Source: Mesorhizobium sp. M1C.F.Ca.ET.210.01.1.1
Lineage (GTDB): Bacteria; Pseudomonadota; Alphaproteobacteria; Rhizobiales; Rhizobiaceae
Length of the DNA: 64,000 bases
Assembly: GCF_004791585.1 (NCBI RefSeq)
Contig: NZ_SRUU01000002.1
Location: forward strand, 1-64,000
Reading direction: 5' to 3'
Shown: in pieces, positions 8,835 through 17,040 of the stretch
Layout: each line of letters starts with the position of its first letter
Position numbering within the stretch: the stretch's first letter is position 1
Made by a program: the position numbers and the translations under genes
Notes under the pieces: generated by a model
The model's input: the letters and a program-made list of their open reading frames with translations, nothing else
The model's database searches: none
Told to the model about the DNA's origin: nothing

Positions 8835-9515
8835 TCAGGCGACCGGCTGCAGCGGGTCGCCGCCGATCTTGGAAAGCTGGATGACCGCCTGGGTACGGCT
8901 GTCGACGCCGAGCTTTTGCAATATGGCCGAGACATGCGCCTTGATGGTGGCCTCGGACACCCCGAGCTCATAGGCGATCTGCTTGTTGAGCAGGCCTTCG
9001 GCCAGCATGCCGAGCACCCGCGTCTGCTGCGGCGTCAGCGCCTGCAGCCGCTTGATCAGGTCCGAGATTTCCGGGTCGCGCTCGACGCCGAGCTCGATGC
9101 CGGCAGGCGCTGCGATATCGCCGGCAAGCACGGCCTGCACGGCGCGGCGTATCTCCTCCATGCTTGCCGATTTGGAGATGAAGCCGGAAGCGCCGAGATC
9201 GAGCGCGCGGCGAATGGTGACCGGATCATCATGCGCCGACACCACGACCAGCGGCACCGAGGAATGGATGCCGCGCAGCGAGATGAGACCCGACAGGCCG
9301 CTGGCGCCCGGCATCGACAGGTCGAGCAGCACCATGTCGACATCTTCATTGGCCACGACCAGCGCCTTGGCGCTCTCGAAATCGCCGGCCTCATGGATGG
9401 CGGCGACGTCGCCGATGCCGGCAAGCGCCTCCTTCAGCGCGCCGCGAAAAAGCGGATGATCGTCGGCAATGACGAAAGTGTGGCCCGACGGCAAATATTC
9501 CTCCCCGGATCCCAT
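8835..9515 (-). CDS. NarL/LuxR-type response regulator
   Basis: 226 residues from the ATG at 9515. The receiver domain (about 12-130) carries the acidic pair in IADDHP, the phospho-acceptor D65 in MVLLDLSMPG and K115 in GFISKS. The C-terminal LuxR-type HTH spans about 160-215 (LTPQQTRVLGMLAEGLLNKQ). A strong Shine-Dalgarno (GGGGAGGA) lies inside the frame just before a TTG at 9494, so the real start may be that TTG (219 residues). Architecture and neighbourhood fit CrbR/ErdR-type regulators working with an SLC5-fused kinase such as the one at 2.4-5.9 kb; the pairing is inferred. Confidence 0.9.
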   Translation of the reverse strand: MGSGEEYLPSGHTFVIADDHPLFRGALKEALAGIGDVAAIHEAGDFESAKALVVANEDVDMVLLDLSMPGASGLSGLISLRGIHSSVPLVVVSAHDDPVTIRRALDLGASGFISKSASMEEIRRAVQAVLAGDIAAPAGIELGVERDPEISDLIKRLQALTPQQTRVLGMLAEGLLNKQIAYELGVSEATIKAHVSAILQKLGVDSRTQAVIQLSKIGGDPLQPVA

Positions 9516-9600
9516 CGGTGATTTATGTGCTTCTTGCGGGATCGGACCCGATTATGCGGCGGCGCGGCGCGTTTTCAAGCGGCAAAGACCGTTCTGGCTC

Positions 9601-9647
9601 TTTGTTTTAAGCAATTCCGGACGGAAAACCGCTTCGCACTTCCTGCA
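9601..9647 (+). repeat. dispersed two-hairpin repeat, copy C (truncated)
   Basis: The core AAGCAATTCCGGACGGAAAA is present but the closing half (CCTGGAATTGCT) and the leading hairpin are missing. It lies directly behind the coiled-coil gene end. Confidence 0.75.
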
Positions 9648-9658
9648 TCGCTCGTGGC

Positions 9659-10096
9659 TCACGTCTTTTGCGGGCTGGGCTTCACGCCGCCGTCGCCGTT
9701 TTCCTTGTCCATATCCTTGACGATGTCCATGAAACTGCGGAAGAAGCGCTCCATGTAGCTCATCGTCTTGTTGAAATCTTCCTCGCTCGGCAGCTGGGAT
9801 TCCAGCCGGGCGGAGAGCGAATTCTCGAGCTTGGCGACGCGCTCGTCGAGCGCCTTCACCGAACCCTGCAGCCGGTCGATCTCGTCCTGGAAGGCGGCGC
9901 GCTCGTCGGCCGCCATCTTGCAGACGAGCTGGCCGGAGCGTTCCTCGCAGATCGACATGGCGCCGGTCTGGGTGTCCATGCGGACATAGCCATTGGCCGA
10001 CTTTTCCAGCCGATAGCGGTCCGTCTCCTCGGAATAGGCCGATGCGGCGACCAGCGAGCACAGCGCCGCCGGGATCAGGATCTGCTGCAGACGCAT
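9659..10096 (-). CDS. secreted coiled-coil protein, unknown function
   Basis: 145 residues from the ATG at 10096, which has a strong GGAGG ribosome site; a start 10 codons upstream lacks one. An N-terminal signal sequence (MRLQQILIPAALCSLVAASA) is followed by a short domain with two cysteines (SICEERSGQLVCKMAADERA, about 49-68), a heptad-type coiled coil (IDRLQGSVKALDERVAKLEN) and a polar Lys/Asp tail. This pattern is common in rhizobial periplasmic proteins without assigned function. The two cysteines could form a disulfide in the periplasm. I cannot name a family. Confidence 0.7.
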   Translation of the reverse strand: MRLQQILIPAALCSLVAASAYSEETDRYRLEKSANGYVRMDTQTGAMSICEERSGQLVCKMAADERAAFQDEIDRLQGSVKALDERVAKLENSLSARLESQLPSEEDFNKTMSYMERFFRSFMDIVKDMDKENGDGGVKPSPQKT

Positions 10097-10210
10097 GTTG
10101 TTTTTCCTCCATGAGCCGTTGCGCAAAGAATATTACAGGTTTGCGCCTGAAATGGGGAAGAGTCCGCAAGCGCCCTTTCCCCCATGGTTCGTTCGGACTA
10201 TAGCGCGACA

Positions 10211-10561
10211 ATGTCTCAGATTATCTACAAGATCGCGCCCGAAGCGCTGTGGCGCGAAGCGGAGCGGAACGGCCGCTTCACCGGAGCGCCGATCGACGTC
10301 GCCGACGGCTTCATCCATTTCTCCACCGCGGCGCAGGCGCGCGAGACGGCGGCCAGGCATTTCGCCGGCCAGGCGGACCTGCTTCTGATCGCAATCGACG
10401 AAGCACGGCTGGGCGATGCGCTGAAATACGAAGTCTCGCGCGGCGGCGCCTTGTTCCCGCACCTCTACGCTCCGCTCGGCCTCGATGCCGTTGTCTGGGT
10501 CAAGCCGCTGCCGCTCGGCGCGGATGGGTCGCATCGATTTCCGACGCTGGAGGGCGAATGA
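10211..10561 (+). CDS. DUF952 family protein
   Basis: 116 residues from the ATG at 10211 (a start nine codons upstream is possible). IYKIAPEALWREAERNGRFTG, ADGFIHFSTAAQARETA and the later HLYAPLGLDAVV are characteristic of the DUF952 family, small cytoplasmic proteins with distant resemblance to glutathione-S-transferase-associated domains and no established reaction. Its TGA overlaps the ATG of pyrD by four bases, so the two are translated from one message; the same pairing occurs in related bacteria. Confidence 0.85.
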   Translation: MSQIIYKIAPEALWREAERNGRFTGAPIDVADGFIHFSTAAQARETAARHFAGQADLLLIAIDEARLGDALKYEVSRGGALFPHLYAPLGLDAVVWVKPLPLGADGSHRFPTLEGE

Positions 10562-11637
10562 GCGTGCTGGACCGGATCGGCCAAAAACTGCTTTTCGCAT
10601 TCGATCCGGAAACCGCGCATGGGATGTCGATCGCGGCGCTGCGATGCGGCCTGCCGGTCGCCTCGCCTCCGCCGCCCGACGCCCGGCTCAGGGTCGGCGT
10701 TTGCGGCCTCGATTTCCCGAATCCGCTCGGCATGGCGGCGGGCTACGACAAGAACGCCGAAGTGCCGGATGCGCTGCTCGGGCTCGGTTTCGGTTTCGCC
10801 GAGGTCGGCACGATCACGCCGCTGCCGCAGCCGGGCAACCCGAAGCCGCGCATCTTCCGGCTGACGGCAGACGAAGCGGTGATCAACCGGCTGGGCTTCA
10901 ACAATGAAGGCCATGGGGCCGCCGAAAAGCGGCTTGCGGCGCGCAAGGGGCGCGGCGGCATCGTCGGCGTCAACATCGGCGCCAACAAAGACAGCGCCGA
11001 CCGCATCAGCGACTATGAGCGCGGGGTCGCCCGCTTCGCGCCCCACGCCAGCTACCTCACCGTCAACATCTCCTCGCCCAACACGCCAGGCCTGCGCAAC
11101 ATGCAGGCGCGCGAGCAGCTCGGCGAGCTGCTGTCGCGGGTGATGGCCGCGCGTGCTGCGGCTTCGGCGCAGCCGCCCGTCTTCCTCAAGATCGCGCCGG
11201 ACCTTGTCGAAGCGGAGCTCGAGGACATCGCCGCCGAGGTCGCCGAGAAAAAGATCGACGGCATCATCGTTTCCAACACGACGCTGTCACGGGCCGGGTT
11301 GCGCAGCGCAGGCCTCGCCGGCGAAACCGGCGGCCTGTCGGGCAAGCCGCTGTTCGAGCGCTCGACCGCCGTGCTGGCGAAGATGCGCAAGCTGCTCGGC
11401 CCCGAGATGGCGATCATAGGTGTCGGTGGCGTCGACTCAGCGGAAACCGCGCTGGAGAAGATCCGCGCCGGCGCCGACCTGGTCCAGCTCTATACCGGCA
11501 TGATCTATGCCGGTCCGGCGCTGCCCGGCCGCATCGTTGCCGGCATGGCGCGCTTTGCGGATCGGGAACGGCTGACGTCGCTGCGCGCGTTGCGCGACAC
11601 GGCCTCAGCACGTTGGGCCTCGAAGTCTCTCAGCTAA
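10558..11637 (+). CDS. pyrD: dihydroorotate dehydrogenase (quinone), class 2
   Basis: 359 residues, the class 2 length. An N-terminal membrane-association helix (LFAFDPETAHGMSIAALRCG) precedes the FMN-binding barrel. NPLGMAAGYDKNAEVPDAL, GNPKPRIFRL, NRLGFNNEG, the catalytic-serine segment NISSPNTPGLR and the phosphate-binding IGVGGVDSAE and QLYTGMIY are all present. It oxidises dihydroorotate to orotate with quinone in pyrimidine synthesis at the inner membrane. The start overlaps the DUF952 stop (ATGA), indicating translational coupling. Its 3' end overlaps the convergent MATE gene by eight bases. Confidence 0.97.
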   Translation: MSVLDRIGQKLLFAFDPETAHGMSIAALRCGLPVASPPPPDARLRVGVCGLDFPNPLGMAAGYDKNAEVPDALLGLGFGFAEVGTITPLPQPGNPKPRIFRLTADEAVINRLGFNNEGHGAAEKRLAARKGRGGIVGVNIGANKDSADRISDYERGVARFAPHASYLTVNISSPNTPGLRNMQAREQLGELLSRVMAARAAASAQPPVFLKIAPDLVEAELEDIAAEVAEKKIDGIIVSNTTLSRAGLRSAGLAGETGGLSGKPLFERSTAVLAKMRKLLGPEMAIIGVGGVDSAETALEKIRAGADLVQLYTGMIYAGPALPGRIVAGMARFADRERLTSLRALRDTASARWASKSLS

Positions 11638-12970
11638 AGGCGGTCCGAACCCTGAGCCGCAGCACCGCGAAAAGGCTCAAACCCCGCACCAGCAGGAAGA
11701 CATGCAATGATGCCCATAGGCCGCTGTTGCCGAAGGTCGGAGCCAGCGTGATCAAAGCGGCGCTGAAGGCGAGGAACGACAAAAGCATCATGTTTCGCAT
11801 GTCGCGCGACCAGGTGGCGCCGATGAAGACGCCATCCATCTGGAAGGCGAGCACGCCGCTCAACGCCGTGAAGGCGGCCCAGGGCAGGTAGGTGTCGGCG
11901 GCCGTGCGGACATCCGCCGAGGTCGTCACCAGCGCCACCAGATTGGCGCCGGCCGTGAGCAGCACCAGGGTCGCAACGCCCGCGAGGCCAAAACCCCAGA
12001 CCAGCGTCAGCCGTACGGCCTGGCGGAAAGGGTGGGCCGCCTGCGCGCCGATGGCGCGGCCGGCGAGCTGCTCGGCAGCGGTGGCGAAGCCGTCGAGGAA
12101 ATAGCCGGCGATGAGGAAGAAGTTCATCAGCACGGCGTTGGCGGCGAGCGTCACCGTGCCGAACTGCGCGCCCTGCCTGGTAAACAGCGCGAAAGCGGCG
12201 AGCAGCGAGAAGGAGCGGATCATGATGTCGCGGTTGAGCGACAGCATGCGCCGGTAGGCCGGCAGGTCGAGGATGCGCCGGCGCGACGGCCGCTCCAGCT
12301 TGCGGATCCGCGCAAGCACGATGGCAAGGCCGAGCAGCATCGCCAGGAACTCGCCGGTTACGGTCGCCCAGGCAACGCCGGCGACGCCCCAACCGAGTTT
12401 CAGACCGAGCAGGAAGCAGAGCAGGATGTTGATGCCGTTGAGCACCGCCTGCAGCATCAGGCCCAGCCCGCCCTCGCCGCGGCCCAGCACGTAGCCCAAT
12501 ATGGCGTAATTGACGAGCGAGAAGGGCGCGGCAAGCAACCTGATGCGGATATAAACCGACATCGCCGCGCTGACGCTCGGCTCGGCGCCGATGAACCACT
12601 GGCCGGCAACGGCAAGGAGCGGCGCAAGCGCCGCGAGCACGACGCCGGCGACGACCGCGATCAGCACGGCGCGCCAGAGCACGGCCTGTTCCTCCAGCGG
12701 ATCGCCGCGCCCGAAAGCCTGGGCGACAAGGCCGGTGGTGCCGGAGCGCAGGAAGTTGAAGGTGGTGAAGACGACGTCGAACACCAGCGATCCCGCCGCC
12801 AGTCCGCCGAGCAGGGCGGCATCGCCGAACTGCCCGACCACCGCAGTGTCGACGATGCCGAGCAGCGGCGTCGTGAGATACGCAAGCGTCATCGGCACCG
12901 CAATCGCCAGCACCGAGCGATTGGTGACGATGAAGGATCTGGCGTTGACCTGGGTCGAACCCTTGTCCAA
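11630..12970 (-). CDS. MATE family efflux transporter, DinF-like
   Basis: About 446 residues with twelve membrane helices in two related halves. SVLAIAVPMTLAYLTTPLLG, DTAVVGQFGDAALLGGLAAG and TGLVAQAFGRGD in the first half are typical of the DinF branch of the MATE family, which exports cationic compounds by proton or sodium antiport. The start is uncertain: a TTG at 12970 gives the usual family N terminus, whereas an ATG at 13111 would add about 47 poorly conserved residues overlapping the divergent deacetylase start. It overlaps pyrD tail-to-tail. Confidence 0.85.
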   Translation of the reverse strand: MDKGSTQVNARSFIVTNRSVLAIAVPMTLAYLTTPLLGIVDTAVVGQFGDAALLGGLAAGSLVFDVVFTTFNFLRSGTTGLVAQAFGRGDPLEEQAVLWRAVLIAVVAGVVLAALAPLLAVAGQWFIGAEPSVSAAMSVYIRIRLLAAPFSLVNYAILGYVLGRGEGGLGLMLQAVLNGINILLCFLLGLKLGWGVAGVAWATVTGEFLAMLLGLAIVLARIRKLERPSRRRILDLPAYRRMLSLNRDIMIRSFSLLAAFALFTRQGAQFGTVTLAANAVLMNFFLIAGYFLDGFATAAEQLAGRAIGAQAAHPFRQAVRLTLVWGFGLAGVATLVLLTAGANLVALVTTSADVRTAADTYLPWAAFTALSGVLAFQMDGVFIGATWSRDMRNMMLLSFLAFSAALITLAPTFGNSGLWASLHVFLLVRGLSLFAVLRLRVRTAFS

Positions 12971-13109
12971 AGGACCACGGCCTCGTTTGTTGCGGCTTGA
13001 TCGAGCAACCGATGTGCCCCAGTTTGCCGCTGCCGCGCAATCGCCCAGCAATGGCGGCCAACCGAATTCCCAGACTGGCGCAGGAAGATTGGCGCGGGCC
13101 GTCCCCATC

Positions 13110-14012
13110 ATGCCATTGCAGATCGTCCACCATCCCGACTACGACGCCGGCTTTGCGGTCAACCACCGCTTTCCGATGAGCAAGTATCCGCTCTTGATGG
13201 AGGCCCTGCGGCGCCGTGGGCTCGCCGAGCCGGAGGCGCTCGCGACGCCGGAACCAGCGCCGGCGGCGTGGCTGAGGCTTGCGCATGCGGCCGACTATGT
13301 CGGCCAGGTGCTCGCTTGCGAGGTGCCTGAAAAAATCGAGCGCGAGATCGGTTTTCCGGTCGGCCGGCGCGTGTCGCTGAGGGCGCAGCTCGCCACCGCT
13401 GGCACGGTGCTGGCGGCGCGGCTGGCGCTGAAGCATGGCATAGCCTGCAACGCCGCCGGCGGCAGCCATCACGCCCGGCGCGCGCAGGGCGCCGGTTTCT
13501 GCACCTTCAACGACGTGGCCGTCGCCTCACTGGTGCTGCTTGCCGAGCGAGCCGTCGAAAACATCCTGGTCGTCGATCTCGACGTGCACCAGGGCGACGG
13601 CACGGCGGACATTTTGAAGGATGAGCCCCGCGCCTTCGCCTTTTCCATGCATGGCGAACGCAACTATCCGCCCCGCAAGATCGCCTCGGATTTCGATATC
13701 GCCTTGCCGGACGGCACCGGGGATGCCGCCTATCTCGACCGGCTCGGCGCCGTTCTTCCGGAGCTTTCCGCAAAACGGCGCTGGGACATTGTCTTCTACA
13801 ACGCCGGCGTGGACGTCCATGTCGAGGACCGGCTTGGCCGGCTGGCGCTCTCCGACGAAGGCCTGCGCAGCCGCGAGGCGATGGTCATCAGGCATTTCCG
13901 CATGTCCGGCGTTCCGCTTTGCGGCGTCATCGGCGGCGGCTATTCGACCGACGTGCCGTCGCTTGCCGCACGCCACGCCATCCTGTTCGAGGCCGCGGCC
14001 GCCTATGCCTGA
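13110..14012 (+). CDS. histone deacetylase / AcuC superfamily enzyme
   Basis: 300 residues covering a complete arginase-deacetylase fold. The catalytic His pair is seen in GGSHHA (H120, H121), zinc ligands D156-x-H in DLDVHQGDGT, and a third acidic ligand in YNAGVD (D235). HPDYDAGF at the N terminus and CGVIGGGY near the C terminus are also family marks. Bacterial members remove acetyl groups from lysines, polyamines or other amines; which applies here cannot be told. The ATG at 13110 lies nearly head-to-head with the MATE gene. Confidence 0.9.
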   Translation: MPLQIVHHPDYDAGFAVNHRFPMSKYPLLMEALRRRGLAEPEALATPEPAPAAWLRLAHAADYVGQVLACEVPEKIEREIGFPVGRRVSLRAQLATAGTVLAARLALKHGIACNAAGGSHHARRAQGAGFCTFNDVAVASLVLLAERAVENILVVDLDVHQGDGTADILKDEPRAFAFSMHGERNYPPRKIASDFDIALPDGTGDAAYLDRLGAVLPELSAKRRWDIVFYNAGVDVHVEDRLGRLALSDEGLRSREAMVIRHFRMSGVPLCGVIGGGYSTDVPSLAARHAILFEAAAAYA

Positions 14013-14023
14013 CGCTCGCCAGG

Positions 14024-14293
14024 CTACTTCCTGTAGCTGGCGATCCTGAGCAGGATGAAGGCCGGAACGACGATCGCGGCACCAAGCAGGATATAGCCCA
14101 GGAAGCGGTCGATGGCGTGGAAGCCGAGGTTCCACAGATCGACGAAGAACTGGCGGATGCCATAGAACACGTCCATCGGGCTCCAGCCGAAGGCGTGCAT
14201 GACGAGGCCGACGAGGAAGGAAACCACCAGCAGCTTCACGAGCACCCTGAGTGGCGTGTCGCCGAGGAAGCGTGTCAGTGCGGACAAGACCAT
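14024..14293 (-). CDS. small membrane protein, DUF6460-like
   Basis: 89 residues from the ATG at 14293, preceded by GGGAGA. Two hydrophobic helices (LVKLLVVSFLVGLVMHAFGW, and LGYILLGAAIVVPAFILLRI) flank an aromatic linker (FFVDLWNLGF). The start FLGDTP and the GWSP turn resemble the rhizobial DUF6460 family of inner-membrane proteins; family assignment is from memory. No function is known. Convergent with the deacetylase gene, 11 bp apart. Confidence 0.75.
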   Translation of the reverse strand: MVLSALTRFLGDTPLRVLVKLLVVSFLVGLVMHAFGWSPMDVFYGIRQFFVDLWNLGFHAIDRFLGYILLGAAIVVPAFILLRIASYRK

Positions 14294-14416
14294 TTCTCCC
14301 GTTCGATCGCCCCGATTCGGAGCGTGGTTCCAGGAATACGCACTCAGTTGCTTACCATCAAGCCGAGGGACGAGCCCCACGTGCGGGATCCGGTAGGCAG
14401 GCCACGGCTCGCGCCG

Positions 14417-15172
14417 TCAGATTCGCCAGCGGAAGATGCGGGCCCAAAGCGGCCGGTCGCGGTAGACTTCCCTGGAGCGCCACAACCTGTTGTATCGATT
14501 GCCGCCGCCGATACCGAGTTGCGATATCGGCTTGCCGCCCCGCTTGCGCTTGATCGCCACCGGCTCGCCATCATGGCTGAGGTAATGGCTGAAATCCGTG
14601 GAAAACTGGGGAGCCGAGGCAGGCGGCATCGACCTGACGGCTTCGCCGACGATGAGGTCTTCCGGTTCGCAGGTCAGCGCGACGGCCTTGCCGAACAAGG
14701 TTGGGCCTGTAGGGCACAGCGCGGTCGGCCCGTAATATTCCCGTTTCACATTGGCGCAGACAAGCTCGATCGCCTTGGCGAGCGCCTGGTGGCGGGGTGG
14801 CGCGGCAACAACGCCGATGCTGGTATCCCAAGGGGTCGAGGTGAGGAAATCACGAAAGATCGACAATTTTCCGTCGCCGCGCGGCACGCCGCGCAGGAAG
14901 AAATAGGAGAGATCGGCGTAGAGGCCGCCTTGCTCATGGAGCAGGCAATATTTGGCGAGATCCGCTTTGTAGGAATAAGGCCGAAGCGTTCTGAACGCCG
15001 AAAGCACCTCTGCTCCGAAATGCATTGAAATGAACTCGGCCAATGCCGCTTCCCGGAATAGGAGGTGCTCTTCGCCGGGATGGGCAGCCGTGAGCGAACG
15101 GATGTTTTCGGCAACGAGCCCGGAAAGCTGCTCGCTGCCGTCATCGGTTATCAGAATGCTGAAGAGAGGCAT
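14417..15172 (-). CDS. GT32-like sugar glycosyltransferase
   Basis: 251 residues from the ATG at 15172, which has GAGGGAAG upstream and overlaps the end of the preceding acyltransferase gene by 22 bases. SYKADLAKYCLLHEQGG (about 68-84) followed by LYADLSYFF matches the nucleotide-sugar site of the Gly_transf_sug/GT32 family, which usually reads Y-x-D-x-D; here the second Asp is Ser (DLS). It has no signal peptide or membrane helix, so it is a cytoplasmic, probably membrane-associated enzyme. Translational coupling with a lipid acyltransferase suggests a joint role in a cell-surface glycolipid or polysaccharide. Confidence 0.7.
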   Translation of the reverse strand: MPLFSILITDDGSEQLSGLVAENIRSLTAAHPGEEHLLFREAALAEFISMHFGAEVLSAFRTLRPYSYKADLAKYCLLHEQGGLYADLSYFFLRGVPRGDGKLSIFRDFLTSTPWDTSIGVVAAPPRHQALAKAIELVCANVKREYYGPTALCPTGPTLFGKAVALTCEPEDLIVGEAVRSMPPASAPQFSTDFSHYLSHDGEPVAIKRKRGGKPISQLGIGGGNRYNRLWRSREVYRDRPLWARIFRWRI

Positions 15173-16137
15173 CCGGCTTCCCTCTCGATCGAAATACCTT
15201 CGTGGGCCTTCAACTTCTCCCAGTCGCGCCACTGGTGGGGACAGGACTTCAGATAGGCCAGGTGCCGGTCCGCAAAGTCCTGCGCGGCGCCCTGGATCAG
15301 TTCGGCCTTGTCCCGGCCGCGATCGACATCGATCGGCTTTTCCACTGTCACCCGTATCTTGCCCGTGCTGTCGTCACGAACGACGAAGACCGGCAGCACC
15401 GGAGCACCGGCAATCCTGGCCAGGCGGGGCGCACCGCCGGCCAGTTCAATGGCCGATTGGCCGATCCGCGCGCGCACCAGCAACTCACCCTCCCAAGCGC
15501 CCGCGTACACAAACTTGCCCTGGCGAAGCAATCGCCTCGCCTCGTTCATGCTGGCGGCCGGATTGGCGCGGTCTATCACGATACGACCTGCCGCATATCT
15601 GAGCTCCACGCTGGTCCTGATCGGATTGAGGAACCGGATGCCGAAGCGCGATTTCGAGAAACCATGCTCGGGCCTGCTGACATGAAAGACGTCGAAGCCG
15701 GCCTTGGCGAAAGCCATTTTCCCCGCAAGCCCATTGAAGGCGAAATGAGCGACCCACAGGACGGCGCCATGACCCTTGCTGCTCGCCGCCTCGAGATGCT
15801 CGGCGCCGCGCAGTTCGATCTCGGGTCGCCAGCCGACAAGCCACTCCCGTACGATCTGGATGTTGTGTTCGCTGCGCATTGCGCCGACGCGAAGCCGATC
15901 CTCACGGCCGGCTACCCCGAAACCTGCAAGATCCGGTTGCTCACCGACGTCGCGCCGAGCCTCAGGAACGCGTTTCAGCCCCTCCAGCCATATGCAGATG
16001 TCGCGCCATCTCTTCTCGGGCACGAGAAGAGAGACGAGCACAAAAACAGGAAGCCTCAGCAGGAATCCGAGGTCCTCCAGAACGAAGACCCTTCCGGAGC
16101 GAGAGGCTCGCTTCCTCTTCCGAACATTGATTTGCAA
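15151..16137 (-). CDS. LpxL-like lysophospholipid/lipid A acyltransferase family protein
   Basis: 328 residues starting at a TTG (16137). After an N-terminal hydrophobic anchor (FVLEDLGFLLRLPVFVLVSL) the protein shows VLWVAHFAFNGL, HVSRPEHGFSKSRFG, a GAWEGELL segment and ARIAGAPVLPVFVVRD, in the order of the lipid A acyltransferase (PF03279) family. The usual catalytic H-x4-D/E motif reads H-F-A-F-N-G here, so the acid is absent and activity may differ. It forms an overlapping pair with the downstream glycosyltransferase. Expected location is the inner face of the inner membrane. Confidence 0.72.
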   Translation of the reverse strand: MQINVRKRKRASRSGRVFVLEDLGFLLRLPVFVLVSLLVPEKRWRDICIWLEGLKRVPEARRDVGEQPDLAGFGVAGREDRLRVGAMRSEHNIQIVREWLVGWRPEIELRGAEHLEAASSKGHGAVLWVAHFAFNGLAGKMAFAKAGFDVFHVSRPEHGFSKSRFGIRFLNPIRTSVELRYAAGRIVIDRANPAASMNEARRLLRQGKFVYAGAWEGELLVRARIGQSAIELAGGAPRLARIAGAPVLPVFVVRDDSTGKIRVTVEKPIDVDRGRDKAELIQGAAQDFADRHLAYLKSCPHQWRDWEKLKAHEGISIEREAGCLSSAF

Positions 16138-16272
16138 GCTGGGTCCCCACCCTTACCCTGCGACGGCATTACCACGTCGGCGGGCGGCGTCAAAGCGCTT
16201 GTGGATCGCTCCGCGGCTTTCGATGCATCGCCGATTGCTAGATGCGGGGCCATCATGGTACGAGGCTGCAGC

Positions 16273-16346
16273 GCGGGTATGATGTAATGGTAGCTTGTCA
16301 GCTTCCCAAGCTGAACGCGCGGGTTCGATTCCCGCTACCCGCTCCA
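16273..16346 (+). tRNA. tRNA-Gly (anticodon CCC)
   Basis: A complete cloverleaf: acceptor stem GCGGGTA/TACCCGC, anticodon stem TCAGC/GCTGA with loop TTCCCAA (anticodon CCC, reading GGG), T-arm GCGGG-TTCGATT-CCCGC, discriminator T and an encoded CCA at 16344-16346. The D-arm contains AATGGTA. It stands alone between the acyltransferase start and copy D of the repeat. Confidence 0.96.
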
Positions 16347-16414
16347 GTTTCCACTTCTCAAAGCAAAGCGCTTGTCGTGTGCGCTGCGGCCGAAGGGTGA
16401 TCGCGCGGCCGCCT

Positions 16415-16514
16415 AGAGCGGTGCAGCGTTTCACGGAATCGCCGAACCGCTCTAAATATTTGTCTTACGCAATTCCGGACGGAAAGCCGTTAGACGCTTT
16501 TCCTGGATTTGCTC
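16415..16514 (+). repeat. dispersed two-hairpin repeat, copy D
   Basis: Nearly complete copy: AGAGCGGT...ACCGCTCT forms the first hairpin (16415-16453), then TACGCAATTCCGGACGGAAA and TTTCCTGGATTTGCTC close the element. Confidence 0.88.
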
Positions 16515-16546
16515 TGGCGGAACAGCCTCGGCGAGCTACCAGCAAA

Positions 16547-16578
16547 ATTGGGTCTCGCACGGGTGTGCAAGACCCAAT
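16547..16578 (-). terminator. rho-independent terminator of the Arg/Trp-rich gene
   Basis: A 9-bp stem (ATTGGGTCT/AGACCCAAT) plus a 4-bp inner stem (GCAC/GTGC) around loop GGGT. On the minus strand it lies 33 bases past the stop at 16611 and is followed by TTTT. Confidence 0.8.
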
Positions 16579-16610
16579 CCACTTCCTTCAGGGGCTGTTT
16601 GGCGCTTGAA

Positions 16611-16937
16611 CTACAGCCAGATGCCTATCCAGACGCGTTCGCGCCAGCAGCGGCGATGCCAGTAGCCATAGCGCCAGTAGCGACGGCAGACCCGTCTCCA
16701 CACGCGGCGCCGTCTGCGGCGACGGTGGCCGTAATGCCAATGACGATGGTAAACCTGCTCCAGCTCGGCCTGATCCTCTCCGTCCTCGAAAACGGTTGGA
16801 TCCGGCTTGTCGAGCTCATCGAGAATACCATTGCCGCCGGGAATTCCGGCAACCGCCTTGCCGGATCCGGCGAGGCTTGCAAGTGCCGCCGCCCCCGCAA
16901 CGCCAAGCATTCCAGTCAGAAACAACCGACGTTCCAT
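16611..16937 (-). CDS. Tat-type small protein with Arg/His/Trp/Tyr-rich C terminus
   Basis: 108 residues from the ATG at 16937, with TCGGAGGTTTTG before it. The N terminus MERRLFLTGMLGVAGAAALA has the twin-arginine signature followed by a hydrophobic core, so export by Tat or ordinary Sec is likely. A short acidic middle (LDELDKPDPTVFEDGEDQAE) is followed by a strongly basic aromatic tail (about 65-108) with repeated H/R/W/Y and two Cys (VCRRYWRYGYWHRRCWRERV). Databases tend to label similar mesorhizobial proteins protamine-like. No function is known. It has its own strong terminator. Confidence 0.75.
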   Translation of the reverse strand: MERRLFLTGMLGVAGAAALASLAGSGKAVAGIPGGNGILDELDKPDPTVFEDGEDQAELEQVYHRHWHYGHRRRRRRRVWRRVCRRYWRYGYWHRRCWRERVWIGIWL

Positions 16938-17040
16938 CAAAACCTCCGACTGTTGAGCATCGGCAGTTCGTTCCCTCGCCCGAAACGGGCTCCAGTGAGC
17001 TGCCGATCGGTTTGAACGTACGAGCGGCGTTCTCGTTCCA

